From contig CM044871.1 of assembly GCA_024500155.1 (NCBI GenBank), positions 36,806,228 through 36,870,227 of the forward strand: DNA of 64,000 bases, written 5' to 3'. Origin of the DNA: Chenopodium formosanum (taxonomy: Eukaryota; Streptophyta; Magnoliopsida; Caryophyllales; Amaranthaceae). The first letter of the stretch is position 1. Each line of letters starts with the position of its first letter. Positions 45,245-54,465 of this stretch are shown one piece after another. A model generated the notes under the pieces. The model was not told where the DNA came from and did not search any database. It saw nothing but the letters and a program-made list of their open reading frames with translations. The position numbers and the translations under genes were made by a program.

Positions 45245-45445
45245 TCATTCTACTACTACTTCTGCTGCTAATGTACTGTTGTCGTCTACTGCTGCTACTG
45301 TACTGTTGTCGCCTGCTGCTTCTATCTACTGCTACTGCTGTATGATGCTACATCTGTCTGCTGCTATTAATATCCGTTGTTACTGGTAGCTGTTGTTAAT
45401 GCTAGTTAGCTGCTGCTATCTGCTACTATTATTGTTGTTTGTGGC
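45245..45445 (+). repeat. Trinucleotide-rich region (CTR/TGY)
   Basis: Imperfect CTGCTG, CTACTA and TGTTGT triplets, including two copies of GTACTGTTGTCG (45270-45312). It has no stable coding frame. Confidence 0.75.
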
Positions 45446-45689
45446 TATTGCGCTGATTGATTTTTGGAATTTGGAGGTTTAGAGACCGAATTTGACTACA
45501 TTTTTTGTTTTGATTATTAGATTGTTTAACCAAAGAAAAAAATTGGTGTTTATGAATGATTTTTGTATTAATTATGAAACTATTTCAGTTCAAATTATTA
45601 TCTATCATATATGTTAATTTCACATTCATGGTTGTTATACATATTAATATTATTAATATTTTTATATTATAGAATAGTAAGTTACCTAT

Positions 45690-45876
45690 TATTTTGCAAG
45701 GTGTTACATTAGTTTGCAAAAAGTGGTACATAATGTTGAATAAAATGTTATTATATGTCAAAAGATGATTGAAAAATGTTACCTAATAATCAATAAAGTG
45801 TTACATTAGTTTGCAAAAGTGATACACAATGTGGGATAAAGTGTTACTATATGATTGAAAAATGTTACTAAAGATT
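45690..45876 (-). repeat. CACTA terminal-region repeats, right
   Basis: Motifs AGTGTTACAT, AATGTTACCTAATA and AGTGTTACTATA are the reverse complement of the left-end repeats, as expected for opposite ends of one transposon. Confidence 0.7.
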
Positions 45877-46079
45877 AGAGCTGTTAATTCGGGTAAATGG
45901 GTCGGGTTTGAGTCAGGTTAGTGTGGGTCGGGTCATCTCGGGTCGGGTTAGTACGGGTTAATGTCGGGACCTATGCGGGTTGGGTCATGCTTGAGTCGGG
46001 TCACTTCGGGCCATACGTCTTATCGGGTTTGGGTCGTGTTTAGGTCGGGTTAATAAAAGGTCGGGTTACATTCGGGTCG
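45877..46079. repeat. GGGTCGGGTT-rich stretch, possible hAT-type end
   Basis: Starts AGAGCTGTTAATTCGGGT, then irregular copies of GGGTCGGGTTA for 200 bp, cut by the Tekay LTR. Similar GGGTCGGG-rich elements with TAGAGCTGT-like ends occur in plants; the hAT assignment is a guess. No gene. Confidence 0.45.
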
Positions 46080-46375
46080 TGTAATACCCCGTATTTTTAT
46101 GTATTTTTATAAAATATTTAAGTATTAATAAAATGTATTGTCAAGGGCTCAAGTATTTTAATTCAATAATTTAAAGGGTTAAAGTATTTTAAATATAAAG
46201 TTTTATAAAAGTAAAATATGTTTTGGGCCAAACGTTTATTAATTAATGGGCAATGTAAATTATTCCTACATACTCTTATTGGAATAACCCATTCCAAAAC
46301 CCATAACTTAAGCCCTACCCCATAACTCAAGCCCACTTTTTTATAAGCCCAAATTTAACCCTACACTCTCTACTC

Positions 46376-46383
46376 TATAAATA
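46376..46383 (+). promoter_or_regulatory. Putative TATA box, Tekay left LTR
   Basis: TATAAATA in the sense of the element, about 300 bp into the LTR. Identical in the right LTR at 54762-54769. Confidence 0.6.
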
Positions 46384-46805
46384 CCCCATGAATCCATAAA
46401 AATTTCCTACACAAAAAAGTTAGTCTTATTTTCTCTCTCCTTTGTTTTATTAATTTGTGTAATTATAATTATTGATTTATGGGTTTTGATTTTATTGTTT
46501 GAAATTAATTTAATAGTATCAAATTGTATTTTGATGATTAAACTTTACAATTTTCAGATTTTGTAAATTTTACAATCTAGGGTTTTTAATCATTGAAAAT
46601 CATGATTTTAGGGTTTTAATGAATAATTGATTTGGGCTTTTATAAAAACGATGTTTTGAAATTTTGGTGATTATAACTACGTATTAGTTTAACTTAATTC
46701 CAAATTATTTTGAACACGTAAATTCATGTTTTAATTATTATATTTCTGTTCGTTAATATTAATCCCGTTTTAATCCCGATCAGGTTCTGAACTCCTCCGA
46801 TTTTG

Positions 46806-46807
<2 letters not shown>

Positions 46808-46844
<37 letters not shown>
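46808..46844 (+). repeat. Poly-A tract (37 bp) in the left LTR
   Basis: The right LTR has only AAAAATAAAG at this place (about 55187), so the run expanded after the two LTRs were made. Confidence 0.9.
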
Positions 46845-46846
<2 letters not shown>

Positions 46847-46869
46847 TAGTGTTTTTCGTGTGGAAACAA

Positions 46870-46890
46870 CTCACTACCTTTGGTAGTGAG
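46870..46890. other. LTR hairpin CTCACTACC-TTT-GGTAGTGAG
   Basis: Perfect 9-bp stem with a 3-nt loop, kept in the right LTR at 55232-55252 although nearby sequence has changed. Confidence 0.75.
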
Positions 46891-48810
46891 CACCACCCTC
46901 TCGTGGCCAAATTCAACCTCCAAATATGATTTTCGGGCAGTTTTTGATTTTTAACGAATTTTTTTTTTTATGCTTTAAATTTTATCCTTGAGTTTAAAAG
47001 GGGTAAGAGATAATTTAATGTTTCTATGGATAATTTAAGTATAAAGAAGTATTTTGATGAAGTTTAAAATGTTGGAATTCTATTTAAAGTAGTATAATTG
47101 TGATTTTTAATAAAAGGGTGTGATTATCCATTAAAAAGGATTTTAATTAGGGGTTTTTTTAATAATTTTCAGATTATTATAAGTTATTTAAAGTGAGTTT
47201 AAGTTGCTGGAAATTTTGAATACAAGGAGAATTAATAAAGTATTATTGTCCCTTTATGTAGGAGACTTAATTCGGGAATTGTTGTAGTGTAATCGCTTAC
47301 TTTAAGGGCTTATTTGAGGTACGTTCACGTACTTAGCATATTTTGATAATGTAGAATCATGCTAGGCTTGATTTCAATCAATTACAAGTAGTATCATGCT
47401 AAGATTTATGTATGGAATTGTGAATTAATGGTGTTGGTGATTGAATTGTGAAGCATGAATTATTTATGATGGTTTATGGATTGGAAAATTATATTTTGGG
47501 CATGTTGTGTTTGAACCACACTTTTATTTATGGCATGTTAGAATGCATGATTAATTAAACTACATGTTTAATTATGTTAGGAATATTGAAAAGGAATTTA
47601 TTATGGTTCAAATAATTTTTATTGATGCTTTAAGCATGAGGAATGAGCTATATAAGTGTCTATGTACACGAGGAATAAATTGTATGTTGGTGCCTTTGTG
47701 CACTTAAGGTGTTTTTAACACCGAGGGATAGGATTTTAGGCGCTTAATGCGCTTAAGGTGTCTTTGACACTGAGGTAGAATTAATTGGGGTTCAACATTA
47801 AATAATATGTGGTCACTAATTATTCAAGAATTAAATTGGTATATTTGGTTGATTGAATAATATTGTTGATTGATTGATTATGCTTTGAAAATCATCACCA
47901 AGTCGAATAACATGTAAATAATGTAAAGTGAAAGAGATTACGCACGAAAACTCTTGGAACGTATATACCTTGAGTGTGAACAATAGAGGGAGTTATGGTG
48001 TTTTATATTTAACCATAACTTCTAATGGAGTACAGGACGCTGTACATTCCTTTTTTATTTATTATTATGCGTAGGAATTCCGCCACCTTTGAGTGGTTTT
48101 GTCGCTCGCACGATTAGCTCCCGTGTTAGTTAACCTCAATTTATTTGGGGGAGGGATAGTTGGAAACCCGTTCAATGCGTAATCAACGCTAAATAATTTA
48201 TTTAGTGTCTAGTTAAAGAGTCTTGTTGAATGTGGTGTGTGCTTGTTCACAGGTGCATTGAGGTAAGGGTGTGTTGATAGGTGAAAGCATGTTAGTGTGT
48301 TTATTTACGCTTATGTACTCAGCTTTGCTGATTGTGTGTGTTTGTGTGTTTGGCCATGTCTTTACTTTGGCTCTTCGACGACCCATTTTCTAATGGCGAG
48401 TAGTGGGGACAAGTAGAGAGGAGGTTTTCAGGTGATGAAGCATATTCACGAATGGGCATGAGTGAAGAGCGAATCATGTTAGTTCCTATAAGTATATGAT
48501 GTGTTTAATGCTTTAATTTTTTATGATATTATTATCATGCATGACAAAACGCAAAAGTTTTAAAGTTGGTTTGGTTTTAATAAGGGCCTACAATGGTTCC
48601 AAGTTGTAGGATGATTTTTATTTTACTTTTGTTGGTTGACTTTTCAAGTTGACTTGTTTTGAATGGTTTTTAAATTAGTCTTCCGCTGTGTGTCTTTGAT
48701 GGTTCCTTAGCAGTTTTCACGGTGGCGGTAATATCTAAGATATTCCTATTTAAATTTTTAAACAGGGCAAAATAGGTATTTTAAAAGAAAGGAATTTCTA
48801 GGGTGTTACA

Positions 48811-48827
48811 AAGTGGTATGTGGGAGC
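48811..48827 (+). promoter_or_regulatory. Tekay primer binding site, mutated
   Basis: AAGTGGTATGTGGGAGC directly after the left LTR resembles TGGTATCAGAGC (initiator tRNA-Met) with two to three changes. Confidence 0.65.
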
Positions 48828-49262
48828 TTTGGTTGAGATTTTATTACCACTAAAGGAAAAAAAAAAATGTATTTTCAAGTGTTTTGTTTTAAAACTTGGC
48901 CAAGTGCTTATTTAATTAAATGGTGTTAAACTAAATTGTTTTGAATTTTATTTTTGTTTTTATTTTAGGAATGACCAAATTTTTTTTTTTTATGAAAAAC
49001 ATCCGAATTTTTTTTTTTTATTAAGGATGTCCGAATTTATTTTAAGAAAGCCGAAAATTTTTCGGTCTTTTTCAAAGCTTATTTTTGAATTTTTTTTTTT
49101 TTTAAAAAAAAAGGAGTCAAAAATATTTTTAGTTTGTTCATGTTGCAGGAAAGCAAGGATTGAGGTAAGAAATATGTGTTAAAAGCTTTTATAAGCATGT
49201 TGGTGAGCTTGGGTAGGAGAAGAAAGGGCATATAGGCTAGAATTTAATTTCTTTCCTATGTG

Positions 49263-49350
<88 letters not shown>

Positions 49351-51866
49351 GAGGTGTTCAAGCATGTTGTATGACTAAATGTTTCTTGATGACAACATGT
49401 AATATGTGAATCCTTATATGTGAGCTATCAAGATTGTTTGATTGAACATCAAACTTAATTTTCTGCAAGAATTGTATTATATGGTTATGGGAAGGGTTTG
49501 CTATTAGTAATTAATCCCGTTTTCTTGTAGGATCCCTAAACCTATACCCTGTGAGTTTCTATGATGAGAATTTTGAGGAATGTTAAGGATTTTGAGAGTT
49601 CAATTGCTCATGTTAGGAAGGTTCGCTTCAATGGTCTTATTTGAGATGTATTTTCGAAGAAATTTTGGATGCACATCATCACATGAATGTGAGTATTGTT
49701 TTTGGGATAATTTGTTGTTAAGATACGTTTTCTAGATATTAAAAATGAGTAATTTAAGTATTGTACACTTGTGTATGGAGACACCAAGTTATAAGGATAA
49801 AGAGATTAATTTTAATGCATATGGTTAATGAGTTTAAGGATGAAATCATTTGGGATATTATCTATTCAGAGGAATATGTTTTGTCTTTGAGTATGAGTTT
49901 TAATTGGAATCGAAATTAAACAAGAGCCCAAGAGAGGTGAGCATAGGAATTGATTAGAGATGAGTAATGATGAAAGTTATTATATGAGTTGAGGGATACT
50001 CAATATCAATTGAAGTTTGACATTTGAAGCCTAGTGACTTATCATTTCTTATGATTAAAGTTATTTAATTTGGGATGGAGAATTGAGCATATATATTTTA
50101 ATATATGGTTGGAGTTTTGAGAGGTTATGATCTTGTTGGAATATTGAGGACTCTTGTTATGTTGGACCTTAAATACATTGTCACATGTTCAACCTTGAGA
50201 ATATTGACATATGTTATTTAGGAGTTATGAGTATTTATTCTTTCACTTGGGATATGAGGATAATTATTTTACTTCAAGGAGTCATTATGGGTAGCAATGC
50301 TATCATTTTGGAGAAAATTATTAAATTATTCACCTAATCTTTTAGAGTTGTTCAACAACCTTATGATTTCTATTGTTTTCCAAGTGCTACTCATTTCTTT
50401 CTTCCCTTTGTGAGTAGCAGTTAATGGGGATATTTTTTTTTTATTTTTAATTTTTGATTGTTTGTTTAAGTATATGAATTTTGGTTGTTTATCAATCAAG
50501 ATTTTATGTATTCGAATTATTGGGAATGAGGACATAATTTTTTTTTTTTACCTCAAACCTTAATTCGAATTAAATGATAATTGTTTCTTGATTGAGTTTA
50601 ATTTAGTGGTTGGTGTTAGTTGATTAGAATAAGAGGAAGCTAAGTGTTTCAACCCAACCTATATAGCAACCAGTTTTATCATCAAGAAAGTATTGTAACA
50701 AGAAGCAATTTTAGTAATGGAATTATTTGAACAAGGTTGTAAGCTAAGGCAAGCTTGACAGATTGCCAAGGAGGCAAGGATGATATAACCACCAACAATC
50801 CCATAGTGGGAAAAAGGTGAAACAAGATGGTGTTAAGAAGTGAAAACTATATATATACCAAAGGGAGATAAATTCTTGAAGTTTTGACGGTTGAGTTAAA
50901 GAGTTATACAAGTTGTTTAAAAACAATTTGTGTCTTGAGAATTTGAGATTGAATAAAAGTTTGTATGGTTAGTACTGGAGAAAGTTGATTTTTACCATGT
51001 CAGTGGGAACGAACAAGTTACGAATACATCCGATCTTATTTGGAGATGTTTGAGATAAGAAACCCGAAATAAGTTTTACTAGTTTTTCATGCAGATGGAA
51101 AGAAAAGATAGTGAGGTTTAATTAAGTGGAAATGAAAAGATTACTTGGTTTCGAAGAGTACTCCAAGTTGTTAAGATCTCTCGGCATTCAAGAAAAATGA
51201 TATTGCTTTAAACTTAAGGGAATGAGTTGAAGGATGGCGAACTATGAGTTTAAGGGTGGTTTTCAAGACATAAAGTCTTTGGGAGTTTGATTGAATTGAA
51301 TTATAAATAATCAATTCATATATTAGCTAAAAGAAAGGTGAGATAAAAAATAAAGATAAGGAATCAAATCAAGAAAGAAGGTAGGCTAAAGTTCAACAAA
51401 AATGGCTAAAGAGCTTTAAAGGAATATTTTGGAAATGATAAAAAGTTTGAAGGCGGCTTGAGTAACTCTTGAAACTTAAGGAAATTTGAATTATGAACAC
51501 GCTGTATGCTGGAAAGTGTCGAGAATAATTAACTATGGATGTAAAAATGTCATAAAGAAGAAAGAGTTTATGACAAGATTTATGAATTTGATTCAGATGT
51601 GCGTTGAAATAACTTGAGTAAGGATTGTATATGAGGTGATTGAAGTTGAGATTATTTAGGGGTCACGAGATTTATTCAAGGGATACTAGAAGAAAGATTA
51701 TGGATTTAATTGGAGGAAAGATGTAAGCATGGGAAATATAAGCAAGGATATAAAGGTTAAGTGAAGTTAGAGGTATTATATGGACATATTTGCGTGTGGA
51801 GAAAGGGTTAATGTTGCATTGCTTAAAGGGGGTTGAAAGATACTATTGAAGTCATTGAAAGAAGGT
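48828..51866 (+). other. Tekay leader, gag and protease region, unreadable
   Basis: About 3 kb where gag and protease should be. I could not trace a conserved motif. The sequence is AT-rich, C-poor and full of stops. It contains the AT microsatellite at 49265-49348. Confidence 0.5.
49265..49348. repeat. (AT)n microsatellite, about 84 bp
   Basis: Uninterrupted alternating AT in the leader or gag region of the Tekay element. Confidence 0.95.
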
Positions 51867-52400
51867 TACATCACCCTGGAGAGCGCATGTAATTGTTAAA
51901 GAAAGGGATGGAAGTGTTTGTAAAGTGCCTATGGGGGATTGATCAATGTGACAAAGAAGTATAATTATCCTTTGCTTTATAGCGACGATTTGTTTGATCA
52001 TATGAAAGGAGCAAATATAATTTCGAGATTAGACTTGAGGATAGAACTATTAAGTAAAAATATTCAAAAGAGGATATTCAGAATTTGGCGCTTATGACAA
52101 GGTTTGGACAATTCGAGTTTTCATTTTTGCCTTTTGGGATAATGAATCACCTATAATTTCCATGGACTTATGGAATTCAGTATTTTCATTGAAGTTATTT
52201 TGGTGAATTCTAAGAATGGGAAGGAAAGGAGGATGTGAACATCTGTAATAAATTGTGTTGATGCTTAGAGAGAAGCAAATGCACGCAAGCTTTTCCCGAG
52301 TGTGAGTTGTGATTGAGAAAGGACCATTTTGGGAAACCTTGTGATAAGAGGAAAAGTTGATTTAACAGGAATAGAAGCGGTGAATTATGGACTCCGTGAT
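51867..52400 (+). pseudogene. Tekay reverse transcriptase remnant
   Basis: The frame from 51867 still reads NVTKKYNYPLL, SDDLFDHMKGANII and SRLDLR, matching the usual KYPLPRIDDLFDQLKGA...SKIDLR. After a shift at about 52100 it reads FGQFEFSFLPFGIMNHL, matching YGHYEFLVMPFGLTNAP. Near 52275-52395 a decayed M-HASFSRV ... IEKGPFW matches the KFSKCEFWL block. Many stops, mostly TAA/TAG/TGA where CAA/CAG/CGA or TGG would be expected. The active-site DD box is not readable. Clearly Ty3/gypsy, long dead. Confidence 0.8.
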
Positions 52401-53034
52401 AAAACAATTTTAGTTGTGGTTTAAGTTGGACAACGGTGTGGAAGATTTTGATAGATTCGAAAGGATTATTAACAAGTGAATGCCCTGGAGAAGAATAATT
52501 GGAAGTTCATGGAAAGTAATAAGTGTGAAATAACTTTGTATAAATTAATGATTATTTGTGAATGAATTTTAAAGTTTAAAGTTTGAGATAGACTCTCACA
52601 CATAAGGATTTAAAAATGTAACAAGAAATTATTGGAGTTGATAAAGGACCGTGAAAGAGACATTCAATGTCATTAAAAGGGAAGCAATGTATTGGGCAAA
52701 TACGTTGCTAATAATGTTAAAGTTAAGGGGGAATAAGGAAATTAATCTCCTCGAAAGTGTTGGAAAAGGAAAGTTAAAAAAAATGTTGGGGTAACGACAG
52801 CATGAGACCAACAATATTCAAGGAAATGAAGAAAAAAAAATCAAGTAGAGAGTGTGAATTTGATCAAATTTGTAAGAGGAGATGTCATTTCAATATTCAT
52901 GGAGATAAAAGCTTGAGTATACTTTGTAAGAGTATGAAGTTTAAAGGAAATATAACGGAAGGAAAGTGAAATACAACCAAGAAAGGACAAGCTGCAAAAA
53001 TGATTTGGTAAAGGTGTATTGAGGGTTTAGAGTG
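52401..53034 (+). other. Tekay RNase H region, unreadable
   Basis: Lies between RT and integrase remnants. It has no conserved RNase H motif that I can follow. Confidence 0.5.
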
Positions 53035-53300
53035 ATTAATTTATTCGGATTGTGGTGGATAGATTGTCTAAGTCCGCAATGTTTAAAACCCGATGAAGGA
53101 GACTTTGAAGATGGAGCAACTTGCGATGGCTTACATCAAATTCGTTGTGAGATTACATGGAGTTCTTGAAAATATCATGTCAGATAAAAATTCCTAGTTT
53201 CTTTCAAAATCCTAGAAGGATGTATACAGGAGAACTTTGATAATACATTGGAGACGATTATAACCTCCACCCATTGGTATAATAGCGAAATAATATTTGA
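53035..53300 (+). pseudogene. Tekay integrase core remnant
   Basis: Reads IRIVVDRLSKSAMF (the usual VVDRLTKSAHF, first catalytic Asp kept). In another frame it continues MEQLAMAYIKFVVRLHGV then NIMSDKNS, matching the AQLYIREIVRLHGVP...SDRDPRF block with the second Asp kept. Stops and shifts separate the parts; the third catalytic residue is not found. Confidence 0.8.
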
Positions 53301-54008
53301 CAGGGGAATTTATGCAGAAAACAAGCGTATTCAATTTCAGAAAAGGATGTAACAAAGTCACCATACAAGCCAGCATTGGTATGGCAACATTTGAGGTTGG
53401 AATAAAAAAACCATGAAAGTTCACTATGTTGGGGAACATTAGTGACCGAAGCAAGAAAAGTATACATGAATGGATTTGATCTGAGTAGTGCAAGTTAAAC
53501 AACGGACAAGGCACAAGTGTTATTGAAAGTGTAACCCATAAGACAAAAGATGAATTTTGGTAAGAAATAAAATTTGAGCCAAAGTATATAGAAATATATA
53601 TGAATTTGCATAAAATTGGTAAAGTGGCAAATAACTTGGCATATTATCGGACCTTGGTAAAGTATAAGAAAATTTTCATAAGTCATTGTGAAAGAACATC
53701 AACTAAAGGTATGAGTTGCAAAGAGATCTATTGAGTTCAGCCAATTTGATCATGAAAAATCAAGACAAATCAAAGTTTCGAATATCAAAGTGCTTCATAC
53801 TTTTACTAGAGGATGGGTGAAAGATAGTATAGATGGAAATTGATTATTTTTGGTATAATGAATAAGGAATTAATAAGAATTTTGGTTCGCAACAAAGAAT
53901 GCATACAGAGAAGTGTTATGACCTTACCAAGGATGGAAGGAGAAAAGATCAACATGATTCTAAAGTTGAGCTAAGTGAAGTTACGGGGGCGTAACTCATT
54001 TTCTTTAA
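53301..54008 (+). other. Tekay integrase C-terminal and 3' region, unreadable
   Basis: Continuation of the decayed element. No chromodomain could be recognised. Confidence 0.45.
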
Positions 54009-54020
54009 GGGGGGGGGGGG
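54009..54020 (+). promoter_or_regulatory. G12 run, polypurine-tract-like
   Basis: TTCTTTAAGGGGGGGGGGGG followed by TAGAGTG resembles the true tract at 54449 (TTCTTTTAAGGGGGTAGAC). It may be a duplicated, older 3' tract 460 bp upstream. Confidence 0.5.
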
Positions 54021-54118
54021 TAGAGTGCGATAGAATTACACGCTTTTTCCTTAATTTTGGCATTTTAAAGTTCTTTTTCGTCAGTTTTACACTGATTTAG
54101 TTGATAAGTTTGATTATT

Positions 54119-54306
54119 TTACACACTAAGATGTGTAAGTTTATTACCAAAGTTGATTCTTACACTAATGCTAGTGTGAGTTTGTTAGATAGTCTGATAG
54201 TTTACACATTACTTTGTGTAAGTTTGTTAGTAAAGTTGTTATCTTTCACATTGTTTTGTGTAAGTAGGTCAGCAATATGGTTACTTTACACACTAGTTTG
54301 TGTGTG
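54119..54306. repeat. 42-bp tandem repeat, five copies, each a hairpin
   Basis: Units at 54119, 54159, 54201, 54243 and 54285. Each has a TTACACA-like arm, a 5-6 nt loop and a TGTGTAA-like arm (e.g. 54119-54138), then an AGTTTGTTAG-like spacer. Unit spacing is 40-42 bp. The arms stay mostly complementary although the loops differ. It lies in the 3' untranslated region just before the polypurine tract. Confidence 0.8.
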
Positions 54307-54448
54307 AATGAATAGACGAGGTAGAAAGGAAGTATCACAAAAGTACAGCAACTAAAAGTATTAAGAAAAGTTTTTGAGATTTTAAGTATTTATTTGCCTT
54401 TAAACGAGTTTCTAAAGTTTTCGTAACTAAGTTTTGAGGACGAAACTT

Positions 54449-54465
54449 CTTTTAAGGGGGTAGAC
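54449..54465 (+). promoter_or_regulatory. Tekay polypurine tract
   Basis: CTTTTAAGGGGGTAGAC directly before the right LTR start TGTAATACC. Classical for Tekay/Del elements. Confidence 0.8.

Larger units (their letters stand above)
42333..45876. mobile_element. CACTA-type DNA transposon, right tip missing, no transposase seen
   Basis: The left end CACTACTACAAAA is the hallmark of plant CACTA (En/Spm) elements. It is followed by terminal-region repeats GTAACACTT up to about 42520. Near the right side (45690-45876) the same motif appears reversed (AGTGTTACAT-like, six or more copies), so both ends are represented. The last bases, GTTACTAAAGATTAGA, resemble the inverted repeat but stop about 15 bp short. 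The interior shows no transposase domain but has exon-like sequence, a Tourist-like MITE and a trinucleotide-rich stretch. Orientation cannot be assigned. Confidence 0.75.
46080..48810 (+). repeat. Tekay left LTR (2731 bp)
   Basis: Starts TGTAATACCCCGTA, ends GGGTGTTACA. TATA box TATAAATA at 46376-46383. It carries a 37-bp A run (46808-46844) that the right LTR lacks, and a 9-bp-stem hairpin at 46870-46890. By eye about 5% of positions differ from the right LTR over the first 350 bp. Confidence 0.9.
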
